DNA from: JACQFZ01 sp041485885
GTDB taxonomy: Bacteria > Pseudomonadota > Gammaproteobacteria > Acidiferrobacterales > Sulfurifustaceae
DNA length: 64,000 nt
NCBI GenBank assembly: GCA_041485885.1
Contig: JBGPKL010000005.1
Location: 1 to 64,000 of the forward strand
Direction: 5' to 3'
Shown: positions 7,424 to 14,782 of the stretch, piece by piece
How the letters are laid out: each line of letters begins with the position of its first letter
Position numbering within the stretch: position 1 is the first letter of the stretch
Notes under the pieces: model-generated
Database searches by the model: none
What the model was told of the DNA's origin: nothing
Seen by the model: the letters and a program-made list of their open reading frames with translations, nothing else
Made by a program: the position numbers and the translations under genes

Positions 7424-7903
7424 TTAGAGATGCCCTGACGAATCACTACCCGCGAGGGTCCAGGTAAACGCCGCGCGTATATCTTGCGTGCCGCCGGGCA
7501 AACGGATGCGCACAGAGATGCGGTACGAACCCGGCGCATACGGCGAAAAATAGTTGCCGTAACTCGGCGCAGACGCGACCAGCATGGGCTCGAGTCTCTT
7601 TTCCGCGTCAAAACGCTTCGGACCCTTCACACGGGCGTAAACCTCCGCGTCCGCGATACGTTTGCCGCTCTTGTCGTCGAATAGCGCAATCATGATGTGC
7701 TGGTCACCCGTTACCGTCCCACCGTGCATGATGCTTTCCGGATGCTCGCCCGGATGGCCACGTACGATTCCAGCCGGCACGACGCCGAGATAGATCGCGA
7801 CGCCGTCCACGACGCGCGACGTTGGGTTCGCTGCGCTGACCGGGAGCGATGTGACGCCCATTAGCAGCATCAGCACGAGCGATGAGACGAGTTTCTGACT
7901 CAT
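7424..7903 (-). CDS. Periplasmic protein of unknown function (YtkA-like fold suspected)
   Basis: 159 residues with a clear signal peptide (about 1-23, cut after VSA). The mature part reads as an immunoglobulin-like beta domain: AIYLGVVPAGIV, QHIMIALFDDKSGKRIADAEVYARV, KRLEPMLVASAPSYGNYF, GSYRISVRIRLPGG. Similar proteins occur with copper or iron uptake genes; several Met and His residues are present but no fixed motif. It is separated by 32 bases from the membrane protein gene upstream. Identity beyond a periplasmic beta protein is not secure. Confidence 0.65.
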   Translation of the reverse strand: MSQKLVSSLVLMLLMGVTSLPVSAANPTSRVVDGVAIYLGVVPAGIVRGHPGEHPESIMHGGTVTGDQHIMIALFDDKSGKRIADAEVYARVKGPKRFDAEKRLEPMLVASAPSYGNYFSPYAPGSYRISVRIRLPGGTQDIRAAFTWTLAGSDSSGHL

Positions 7904-7935
7904 TACCGGCTCCAATAACGACGCGCTCGCGTGCT

Positions 7936-8241
7936 TCACCCAGTGGACAAAATGGCAACGATCAAACCACTTACCAGCAGCGACAAAACAATCAGCACTG
8001 CGAGCACGCGCGGTTTTATCTGCCAGTCGTACATCAGACCCAATACGAGCCCAAGCAGAACGAAGAGCAATACGATAAACAGCGCGTGCATCGTCAAATA
8101 ATCGCCTGTCAGGCGCGCGACCCATCCTCGAAACGGCGCATGTGTTTTGATAACGATCGCCAGCACGGCGGTCGCCAAGCTCGTGAGTGCCAATGACAGC
8201 CCAACGGAGGAAGCGAATCGTCCCAGCCGCGAATCTTTCAT
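7936..8241 (-). CDS. Small integral membrane protein (three helices)
   Basis: 101 residues with three hydrophobic segments at about 12-30, 48-68 and 77-97 and the loop KTHAPFRGWVARLTGDYL between the first two. Not recognised. It begins MKDSRLGRF, similar to the MKDSRWSV start of the membrane protein encoded at 13295-13552, so the two may be distant paralogs. It lies between the Met-rich protein and the periplasmic beta protein on the same strand with short gaps. Confidence 0.6.
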   Translation of the reverse strand: MKDSRLGRFASSVGLSLALTSLATAVLAIVIKTHAPFRGWVARLTGDYLTMHALFIVLLFVLLGLVLGLMYDWQIKPRVLAVLIVLSLLVSGLIVAILSTG

Positions 8242-8259
8242 AGTGACCGTCCTGTTCCA

Positions 8260-8631
8260 CTATTTCCTCTTGCCAGCGCCCCCCGGCATCATCTGATCCA
8301 ATTGCCGGCGCATCTGGTCCATCTGTTTCTGTTGATCGGGATTCGTCGTGATTCCCTTGGCCGTCATACCGGACATCATGTCCATCATTTGTGCCATTTG
8401 CTTCATGCGCTCGGCCATTTGCTTCTGTTGCTCGGGCGTGAGCTTCGCCCCCTCCATTTGCGCCCACATGTCCGTCATCATGCCACTCATGTCGTGCATC
8501 ATCCCCGACATCTGCTGCATGCCCGGCCCGCTTCCCGCCGCCGGTCCGGTGTGTTTGGCCGCGTACAGCGGCAGGGCCAGTACCGCGAATAGAAATCCAA
8601 TGATCCACTTCCGCCGAATAGTGCTTTGCAT
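8260..8631 (-). CDS. Met-rich periplasmic protein 1
   Basis: 123 residues, signal peptide about 1-24. The mature protein is packed with Met: MQQMSGMMHDMSGMMTDMW, then KLTPEQQKQMAERMKQMAQ, ending in a second QQKQMDQMRRQLDQMM. It should form an amphipathic helical hairpin with Met clusters, a plausible Cu(I)/Ag(I) sponge or chaperone. Two other proteins in this window (16517-16906 and 16948-17367) share the pattern. Metal binding is inferred from Met content and from the copper ATPase nearby. Confidence 0.7.
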   Translation of the reverse strand: MQSTIRRKWIIGFLFAVLALPLYAAKHTGPAAGSGPGMQQMSGMMHDMSGMMTDMWAQMEGAKLTPEQQKQMAERMKQMAQMMDMMSGMTAKGITTNPDQQKQMDQMRRQLDQMMPGGAGKRK

Positions 8632-8744
8632 GACATCCTCCTTTACTGCGAAACGTCGATTAGGGTCGTTCCCTTTTCAGGGTCTTCTCGGGGTTCTCGA
8701 TCCGACAGCGACCGATTGCCTCATAAGACTTGCTCCCATCGTGA

Positions 8745-9419
8745 CTACGAATGCCTTCCGCCACCCGACTGCTCCGCGAAAAGCGTTTGCCACTTCGGAA
8801 TAAACGCCGGCGTGCTGGCGGCGTACCGGCGGTATTCCGTACTGAACTCGCGCTCCACCTCGCGCTCCTCGTAGCGCGCGAGCCGTACGTACATGTAGAC
8901 CAGCACGGGAAACATCGCGAGCGTAAGCAGCGTCGGCCACTGCAACAGGAAACCGAACATGACGAGAACGAAACCGGCATACTGCGGGTGACGGATGCGC
9001 GCATACGGACCCGTGATCGCGAGCGTGCGATTCTTCTGCGCGGCGAACAGCACGCGCCACGAGTTCGACAGCAGAAAGAACCCACCGCCGATGAAGATGA
9101 AGCTCAAGATATGAAACGGCCCGAAATGAGGATTCGCCTTCCAGCCGAAGATCATCTCGAGCAAGTGACCGGCGTCGTGCGAAAACCAATTCACGTTGGG
9201 AAAGCGGCTTTGTAACCAGCCGGACAGCAAGTAAATCGTGAGCGGAAAGCCGTACATCTCGGTGAAGAGCGCCACGATGAACGCCGAGAACGCGCCGAAG
9301 GAACGCCAGTCGCGTTTCGACTGTGGCTTGGCAAAACTGAACGCGAAGATGATGAAGATCGCGGAGTTGATGATAACCAGCGACCACAACCCATAAGCCG
9401 GCGCCGTCTCAGTGTTCAT
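8745..9419 (-). CDS. Isoprenylcysteine carboxyl methyltransferase-like membrane protein
   Basis: 224 residues with about five hydrophobic helices. The C-terminal half has the ICMT/phospholipid-methyltransferase signature GPYARIRHPQYAGFVLVMFG followed by RLARYEEREVEREFSTEYRRYA; RHPxY and the EE pair bind S-adenosylmethionine and catalyse transfer. The substrate in bacteria is usually unknown; lipids are likely. The ATG at 9419 has GGGAGG upstream and overlaps the end of the DUF2933 gene by 11 bases. An S-adenosylmethionine synthetase lies 9 kb upstream on the same strand. Confidence 0.8.
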   Translation of the reverse strand: MNTETAPAYGLWSLVIINSAIFIIFAFSFAKPQSKRDWRSFGAFSAFIVALFTEMYGFPLTIYLLSGWLQSRFPNVNWFSHDAGHLLEMIFGWKANPHFGPFHILSFIFIGGGFFLLSNSWRVLFAAQKNRTLAITGPYARIRHPQYAGFVLVMFGFLLQWPTLLTLAMFPVLVYMYVRLARYEEREVEREFSTEYRRYAASTPAFIPKWQTLFAEQSGGGRHS

Positions 9420-9654
9420 GGCCGCCTCCCCGTTTGGTTTCGCCACTAGGCGCGCCATGGTCACCGTGCCCGCTGTGCCCAAAAATATGGAGCAAAGGAC
9501 AGAGCGCGAGCAGTATGAACGGCAGCGCGACGAACACGTGCGCCCGGTGCTCGGTGAATAAAAAGAACCCGGCGATGGCGAAGAAGCCGAGGAACGCCCA
9601 CGTCGAGCGCGAGCGCCAGAAAGGGGTCTCATTGGGCGAGTGGTCGTGGTTCAT
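9409..9654 (-). CDS. DUF2933 membrane protein
   Basis: 81 residues. It shows the standard DUF2933 pattern: two helices (TWAFLGFFAIAGFFLFTEH, and VFVALPFILLALCPLLHIFG) with the EHRAHVF loop between, then a His/Gly-rich tail ending GGGHEH. The single Cys in the second helix (LCPLLH) and the His tail suggest metal contact. Members accompany copper and silver resistance genes. The gene overlaps the downstream methyltransferase gene by 11 bases. Confidence 0.85.
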   Translation of the reverse strand: MNHDHSPNETPFWRSRSTWAFLGFFAIAGFFLFTEHRAHVFVALPFILLALCPLLHIFGHSGHGDHGAPSGETKRGGGHEH

Positions 9655-9699
9655 GCGCGTCTCCTATTTCTACCGGTTTTTGTTGCGTTTGGGATGCGT

Positions 9700-10176
9700 T
9701 CAGTGTTTCTCATAAATTTCGGTCTTGCCGCTGGCATCGAAGCTCATGACGTTGTAGCGCTGGTGATACGGACCCTCCATGCCGGGCGAGCCGGCGGGCA
9801 TGCCTGCCACGGCGATTCCCTTGATCGCGGGCCGCTCGCGCAGCAGGCGCTTGATCGTGTCGGCCGGAACGTGGCCTTCGACGACGTAGCCTTCGACGAT
9901 CGCTGTGTGGCAAGCACCGAGCTCAGCGGGAATCCCTTGCGCCGACTTGATCTTGTCAACGTGCAGATCATTCTGTGTCGTCACGTGGAAGCCGTTTCGG
10001 CGCAGATGATCCACCCATTTGTTGCAGCAACCGCACTGCGGGTCTTTGTAAACAATAACGTCGGCCACGGCGGGAGTCGGAACGGCGGACGGGACGTCGA
10101 GCCAGTGCCATGCGACGATGGTCGCCGCCACGACAGCCGCGACCACGAATACTGATGTTGAGGTCTTCCACTTCAT
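9700..10176 (-). CDS. DUF411 metal-binding periplasmic protein
   Basis: 158 residues: N-terminal membrane anchor or signal (about 8-25), then the DUF411 thioredoxin-like domain with YKDPQCGCCNKWVDHLR; the CGCC motif is the likely Cu(I) site. Later conserved parts are PAELGACHTA, GYVVEGHVPADTIKRLL and GMPAGSPGMEG. DUF411 proteins are common in copper resistance clusters. AAGGAG lies about nine bases before the ATG, and a 16-codon reading frame overlaps this start. Confidence 0.88.
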   Translation of the reverse strand: MKWKTSTSVFVVAAVVAATIVAWHWLDVPSAVPTPAVADVIVYKDPQCGCCNKWVDHLRRNGFHVTTQNDLHVDKIKSAQGIPAELGACHTAIVEGYVVEGHVPADTIKRLLRERPAIKGIAVAGMPAGSPGMEGPYHQRYNVMSFDASGKTEIYEKH

Positions 10177-10223
10177 GGCTGCATGCTCCTTCTAGTAAGC
10201 GATAGCGATTTGAAGTACTTCAT
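10173..10223 (-). CDS. Possible 16-residue coupling ORF
   Basis: A tiny frame (MKYFKSLSLTRRSMQP) exactly fills the gap between the upstream membrane gene and the DUF411 gene. Its ATG overlaps the upstream stop (ATGA) and its own TGA overlaps the DUF411 ATG (ATGA). GGAGAGG precedes it. It may only serve to carry ribosomes across the junction. Chance is not excluded, because DUF411 has its own Shine-Dalgarno. Confidence 0.3.
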   Translation of the reverse strand: MKYFKSLSLTRRSMQP

Positions 10224-10450
10224 GGTCCTCTCCGCATGAATCGAGTCGCGTCGATTTCGCGCTCGGCACGGCGCGACGCGCACCATGCGTAAAGCCCGGC
10301 AACCGGGCACGCCAAGAGCGCGACGGCAACAATCGCCGTTAACGGCGTGACGCCCCACCACACGAGGACGAAGACGGCAATCGCCGCCATGCCGAGCGCA
10401 CAGAGCGCCATGGGATAGGAACGTCGGGAACGCGGAGTGTCGCTTTTCAT
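10220..10450 (-). CDS. Small two-helix membrane protein next to copA
   Basis: 76 residues with two hydrophobic helices (about 14-32 and 38-57), a conserved-looking Cys-Pro in the second (LLACPVAGLYAWC) and a basic C-terminus. Not recognised, though the layout is like DUF2933 without the His tail. It overlaps the copA stop by four bases (ATGA), so it is translated together with the ATPase, and may be a small partner of it. Confidence 0.65.
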   Translation of the reverse strand: MKSDTPRSRRSYPMALCALGMAAIAVFVLVWWGVTPLTAIVAVALLACPVAGLYAWCASRRAEREIDATRFMRRGP

Positions 10451-12834
10451 ATCGTGAGCCTGAGGCGCTTGAGCAGCGCCGAATTGACGATCACCGAAAG
10501 CGACGACAGCGCCATGGCGGCCGCCGCGATAATCGGGTTGAGAAAGCCGAACGCCGCTATCGGTATGCCGATCGAGTTGTAGATGAAAGCCCAGAAGAGG
10601 TTCTGTTTGATCTTGCGCATCGTCGCGCGCGACAGGCGGATCGCCAGCACGACGTCGCGCACGTCGTTCTTGATGAGCACGATGCCGCCGGTTTCCTTCG
10701 CCACGTCCGATCCGGAGCCGATGGCGACGCCGATGTCGGCGGTCGCGAGCGCCGGGGCGTCGTTCACGCCGTCACCGACCATGGCGACCGACTTGCCCTG
10801 CTGCTGCAAGTTCTGAACGACCTTGGCCTTGTCGCCCGGCAGAACTTCGGCGATAACGTTGTCGATGCCAAGCTCGCGCGCGATGGCCTTGGCGGTGCGC
10901 TCGTTGTCGCCCGTCAGCATGATGACCTCGATGCCTTCCGCGCGCAGCGCCGCGACCGCTTCCTTCGCTTCGGGCTTCAAGGTGTCCGCCACGGCGATGA
11001 CTCCGGCAAGCTTGCCGTCGGTGCCGACCAGCATCGCGGTTTTGCCTTCGGCTTCGAGCCGGATCATCGTTTCTTCGGCGGGTTTTACATCGATGCCTTC
11101 GCGCGCGAACAGGCGGCGGTTGCCCAGCAATACCTCGCGGTTCTCGATTGTTCCTTCTATCCCGTGGCCGGCGATGGCCGCGAACTTCTCGATCTTCGGT
11201 AACGCCAGCTCGCGATGCTTGGCCGCGCGCACGATCGCCTGACCGAGCGGGTGTTCGGACCCCAATTCAATCGCCGCCGCGAAGCGCAACACCTGCTCCT
11301 CGCTTGCCTCCCCGAGCGCGACAATGTCCGTGACATTGGGTTCGCCCCGAGTCAGCGTGCCGGTCTTGTCGAAGATGACGGTCGTGAGCTTTTTGGCGCG
11401 TTCGAGAATCTCGGCGCCGCGGATCAGAATGCCCGCCTCCGCGCCCTTGCCGACGCCAACCATCAATGCCGCGGGGGTCGCCACCCCAAGCGCGCAGGGA
11501 CACGAGATGATGAGCACGGCGATGAACGCGAGCAGCCCTTGCGGGAAGTTACCGAGCGCCCACCACCCGAAGAATGCGGCGAATGCGACGATGATCACGG
11601 CCGGCACGAACTTCGCCGTCACCTGGTCCGCGACGCGCTGGATCTGCGCCGTGCTTGACTGCGCGTCTTCCACCAGCTTGATGATTTGCGCGAGCGCGGT
11701 TTCGGCGCCGACGCGGATCGCTTTGCAATGCAGCAGTCCGCTGCGGTTCAGCGTGCCGCCAATGACCTCGGACCCCGCACGCTTCTCGACCGGCATCGAC
11801 TCGCCGGTCAGCATCGACTCATCGACCGACGAACTGCCTTCGAGCACCACGCCATCGGTGGGAATTTTCTGTCCGGGGCGGATAACGCATACATCGCCGG
11901 CGAGAACCGTATCGGCCGGGACTTCCATTTCCTGACCATTACGTATGACGCAGGCCGAAGCGGGTTTGAGATCGAGCAGCTTGCGCACCGCGGCGGAGGA
12001 GCGCTTCTTGATGAGCTCCTCCATGTACTTGCCAAGCAGCACGAAGGCAATGATCACGGCCGACACTTCGAAGTAGACGTCGCGTTCCTCGACCTTCACG
12101 GGGAGCACTTCGGGGGAGAACAGCACCGCGACGCTGTAGACATAAGCCACGGTCGTGCCGAGCGCAATCAGCGTGTCCATGTTGATGGAGCGCGTTTTGA
12201 TCGCGTTCCAGGTGCCGACATAAAAGCTCCAGCCGCCGATGAATTGCACCGGCGTGACGAGAATGAACAGCCACATGCCCCAGGTGAACCACGGCAGCGC
12301 CGGGATCGGCGCCCACGTCACGATCGTCGCGCCGGCGGCCAGCGCGAGAAACGCGCCGGCGCGCAGGATCGCGAGCGCGAGCACGCCGGTGAGCGCGATC
12401 ATCATGCGCGTCTTCATCGACTTCAGTTCTTGCTCGGGCGACTCGAAGGTGCGCTGGCACCCGGCGGAGCAGAAGTAGTACGTGCGCCCGCCGCGCTCGG
12501 TTTTTAGCGCCGTGCTCTTGTCGACGACCATCCCGCAAATCGGATCCTTCGCCATCTCTTTCCCCGCCTTTGCGGGCGGTGCCTTAGCGTGGGCGCGTCC
12601 GACAACCGCCGCTGGTGTCGGCGCGCGCGCCGCCGGGTGCGCAGCATGGCTCTGTCCGACGGCGACTTTCATGGGGATGACGTTGGTGTCGCTAGCCACA
12701 TACGCGGCGGGATTGGCCTGAAACTTTTTCAAGCAATTGGCGGAACAAAAGTAGTAGGTCGTTCCCGCGTGGACGGTTCTACCGGCCGCGGTCTTCTCCG
12801 TAACCACCATGCCGCATACTGGGTCAGTGGCCAT
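10447..12834 (-). CDS. copA: Copper-exporting P1B-type ATPase with two YHS domains
   Basis: 795 residues. In place of the usual CxxC heavy-metal domains there are two YHS domains: residues 1-45 (DPVCGM, CSANC) and about 94-140 (DPICGM, CSAGC). They are followed by eight membrane helices, the TGES actuator motif, the CPC ion motif (about 445-447), the phosphorylation site DKTGT (about 489), SEHPLGQAI, TGDN and GDGVNDAPAL. CPC with late MxxxS-type helices indicates Cu(I)/Ag(I) transport. The ATG at 12834 is preferred over one 13 codons upstream because GGGAGG is just before it. A degenerate FNR-type box sits 57 bases upstream of the start. Confidence 0.93.
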   Translation of the reverse strand: MATDPVCGMVVTEKTAAGRTVHAGTTYYFCSANCLKKFQANPAAYVASDTNVIPMKVAVGQSHAAHPAARAPTPAAVVGRAHAKAPPAKAGKEMAKDPICGMVVDKSTALKTERGGRTYYFCSAGCQRTFESPEQELKSMKTRMMIALTGVLALAILRAGAFLALAAGATIVTWAPIPALPWFTWGMWLFILVTPVQFIGGWSFYVGTWNAIKTRSINMDTLIALGTTVAYVYSVAVLFSPEVLPVKVEERDVYFEVSAVIIAFVLLGKYMEELIKKRSSAAVRKLLDLKPASACVIRNGQEMEVPADTVLAGDVCVIRPGQKIPTDGVVLEGSSSVDESMLTGESMPVEKRAGSEVIGGTLNRSGLLHCKAIRVGAETALAQIIKLVEDAQSSTAQIQRVADQVTAKFVPAVIIVAFAAFFGWWALGNFPQGLLAFIAVLIISCPCALGVATPAALMVGVGKGAEAGILIRGAEILERAKKLTTVIFDKTGTLTRGEPNVTDIVALGEASEEQVLRFAAAIELGSEHPLGQAIVRAAKHRELALPKIEKFAAIAGHGIEGTIENREVLLGNRRLFAREGIDVKPAEETMIRLEAEGKTAMLVGTDGKLAGVIAVADTLKPEAKEAVAALRAEGIEVIMLTGDNERTAKAIARELGIDNVIAEVLPGDKAKVVQNLQQQGKSVAMVGDGVNDAPALATADIGVAIGSGSDVAKETGGIVLIKNDVRDVVLAIRLSRATMRKIKQNLFWAFIYNSIGIPIAAFGFLNPIIAAAAMALSSLSVIVNSALLKRLRLTI

Positions 12835-12890
12835 ACCGCCTCCCATCGACGCGTGCGCCGCTTGCACAAACAATGCGTGGCATAAATTGA

Positions 12891-12904
12891 TTGATCCTCG
12901 TCAT
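12891..12904. promoter_or_regulatory. Degenerate FNR/ANR-type box upstream of copA
   Basis: TTGATCCTCGTCAT matches TTGAT-N4-GTCAA in nine of ten positions. It ends 57 bases before the copA start, as the two better boxes in this window do relative to their genes. No good -10 element is visible downstream on the minus strand (TTTGTG is the nearest), so this is weaker evidence. Confidence 0.35.
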
Positions 12905-12982
12905 CATAAGATCCGCCTTGGTCGTTTCATCGATGCAATCTGTCCAGACAGGGGTTCATGGGTTTTGACCGAAATCGAAAGG

Positions 12983-13219
12983 TCACCGAGGCGCCGGCGC
13001 AAGATCGGCGCGCTTGCGCAGATACTCCTCGCGCGTGATCTGCCCGCGGGCGTACGCCTCGTCCAGCAGCTCCTGTGCGGTTTTCTCGGTGCGCTCCACA
13101 CCCGGCGCTTCCTGCATGTGACCGCCGCGGTCGTGCCAGAAAAGCGCTCCCAGCATCACGACCACCATCATGACCAGCATGGCCGCGCCCGCGTCTCCTT
13201 TCTGATAACGCCGTTTCAT
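12983..13219 (-). CDS. SHOCT-domain membrane protein
   Basis: 78 residues: one N-terminal helix (about 12-27, Met/Val-rich), a short periplasmic or cytoplasmic linker with His residues, and a C-terminal SHOCT motif, AQELLDEAYARGQITREEYLRKRADL. SHOCT is a short oligomerisation segment often found at protein ends. GAGGAGGGTAG precedes the ATG. It lies upstream of copA on the same strand but beyond the FNR-like box, so it may belong to the previous transcript. Confidence 0.75.
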   Translation of the reverse strand: MKRRYQKGDAGAAMLVMMVVVMLGALFWHDRGGHMQEAPGVERTEKTAQELLDEAYARGQITREEYLRKRADLAPAPR

Positions 13220-13294
13220 CTACCCTCCTCACCGGTTGCGCATTCGCCGATTGCGGTACTAACCTTCCCACTGCGGAAAAAAATATCGGGTCAC

Positions 13295-13552
13295 TCATTT
13301 CAGCCGTTTGCTCCAGAACCCCCACGCGATCCCGTAAAACGCGCCGAGCACGAAACCAGCGACGGTGAACGCCACCAATCCGGTAACAAATGCCACGGCG
13401 CTACCGTAGATCGGCCAGGGACTGGCCTGTGCCAACCAGCGGATCAGGCCGAACGGCGGAAATAGCGCATCGAAAATGGCGCAGAGGACATACGCCACAC
13501 CCGCGGTCGTCGCGAGCGACGCCGCGTACACACTCCAACGTGAATCTTTCAT
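13295..13552 (-). CDS. Small membrane protein, DUF5676-like
   Basis: 85 residues with two helices (about 8-28 and 50-75). The last part, GFVLGAFYGIAWGFWSKRLK, and the preceding WPIYGSAVAFVTGLVAF are similar in layout to the DUF5676-like protein at 6283-6546. GAGGAGGG precedes the ATG at 13552. Related proteins are encoded beside copper transport genes. Function unknown. Confidence 0.65.
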   Translation of the reverse strand: MKDSRWSVYAASLATTAGVAYVLCAIFDALFPPFGLIRWLAQASPWPIYGSAVAFVTGLVAFTVAGFVLGAFYGIAWGFWSKRLK

Positions 13553-13571
13553 GACATCCCTCCTCGAATGA

Positions 13572-13796
13572 ACTGCGTGTAATGGCCGCGCCGTAAACGG
13601 CACGGGTGGATTCGACTATTTCGACATGCCGGCGCCCTCTGGCGCGCGGCTCTTCGGCATGCCACTCGAAGAACTGTTGTGGGCGATCGCCTTCGGCCTG
13701 TACTGGTCGGGCGTCTACGAGCACTTCACCTGGCGACAACTCGCACGCCCACGGGCTGCTGTCCACAAGCACGGACACGTTCGACCGGCACCCTGA
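13572..13796 (+). pseudogene. Remnant of a lycopene cyclase-domain gene
   Basis: A 74-codon open stretch without a proper start. It encodes FDYFDMPAPSGARLFGMP, then LEELLWAIAFGLYWSGVYEH, ending at TGA 13794-13796. FGxPLEELLFxxxFGxxWxxxYE is the C-terminal motif of the membrane lycopene cyclase domain (CrtY-c/d type) and related carotenoid proteins. Everything before it is missing, and the fragment lies on the opposite strand to all its neighbours. Probably a leftover of a deleted carotenoid gene. Confidence 0.5.
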
Positions 13797-13797
13797 T

Positions 13798-14781
13798 CTA
13801 ACTCTGTTCACAGACTTCATCCTTTGGTGTGCGCACGTCAGTTGTCGGGAGTTGCGGTGCCGGTAGGCGAATTCGCGGATCGCTTAAGAGCGCTTCCAGA
13901 TACGGCCGCAGCAGTGCCTGCGTCTGCTCCCGCGCCGCGGCCTGCACCGGCGGCCCGCCCTCGGTCACGGGCCAGGGCAGCTCCGGCAATTTCGGCTCGA
14001 TCACGATCACCGCCGCGCCGCATCGGCAGGGACAGCGGTGAAACGTCAGGCGCTCATCCGACAGATACCAGGGCCGGCGCCAAAACAGCAGCCGCCCGTG
14101 TATCTCCAGGAACGCCCACGGCCGCGCCCGCAGGCGCGTAATCTCGTCCGCGCCGGCGTAGCGCGCCGCGACGTGATGGATGATGAGCGCGTCCAGGTCG
14201 TGCCGGCAGCAGATCGCATCCATCGGCGCGAGATCCACGAGCGCGCCGTCGCAGTACCAGTCGCCGTCGATCTCCACCGGCCGGTAAAGTAGCGGCATCG
14301 CGGCGCTCGCCACCATGCGCGGCGCCAGCTCGCCCGAGGAGAACATCGCCTTGCGCCCGCGCCCCAGACTCACGGCCAGCGTATGAAACGGATAGCGGCA
14401 CTGTTCGAAGGTCTGCACCGCGAGCTGGCTGCGACAAAATTCAATCGCCGCCTCGGTACCGGAAAGGCCCGTGTAGCCGCGACCCCGACGCACCGCGAGC
14501 TGCCACAGAAACACCGGCCACGGGTCCGGTGTCCAGAAGCGCCGGCTGTCGAGGCGCGCGAGTGTCGCCGACCAGGCAGCGAGGTCGGTGCCACTGGCAG
14601 CGATGCCGCCCACGACGGCGCCGGCGCTGCAACCCGCGGCGGCCGCCACTGCAATGCCCATGTCCTCGAGCGCTTGCAGGAAACCGGTGTGTGCGTACAC
14701 ACCGCGGGCTCCGCCGGAACTTAACACCATACCGATCCGCGGCTGGTTCTGACTCATTGCATTCAGCGCCTTCTTCGCCAT
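13798..14781 (-). CDS. Patatin-like phospholipase (RssA type)
   Basis: 327 residues, cytoplasmic or membrane-associated serine lipid hydrolase. Motifs in order: oxyanion hole SSGGARGVYAHTG (about 18-30), nucleophile GCSAGAVVG (G-x-S-x-G) and catalytic Asp in WYCDGALVDLAP. It begins with MAKKALNAMSQNQPRIGMVL; GGGGAG precedes the ATG. It is directly behind an ABC1-family kinase with one base between stop and start, so the pair is co-translated; both may act on membrane lipids. Confidence 0.87.
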   Translation of the reverse strand: MAKKALNAMSQNQPRIGMVLSSGGARGVYAHTGFLQALEDMGIAVAAAAGCSAGAVVGGIAASGTDLAAWSATLARLDSRRFWTPDPWPVFLWQLAVRRGRGYTGLSGTEAAIEFCRSQLAVQTFEQCRYPFHTLAVSLGRGRKAMFSSGELAPRMVASAAMPLLYRPVEIDGDWYCDGALVDLAPMDAICCRHDLDALIIHHVAARYAGADEITRLRARPWAFLEIHGRLLFWRRPWYLSDERLTFHRCPCRCGAAVIVIEPKLPELPWPVTEGGPPVQAAAREQTQALLRPYLEALLSDPRIRLPAPQLPTTDVRTPKDEVCEQS

Positions 14782-14782
14782 G

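Noticed and set aside
7904..8608. Upstream extension of the periplasmic beta protein
   Set aside because: The frame is open but crosses two other genes with clear signal peptides or helices; the ATG at 7903 starts a standard signal peptide.
13572..13796. Intact small membrane protein on the plus strand
   Set aside because: No ribosome site or upstream start; the content matches only the end of a lycopene cyclase domain.
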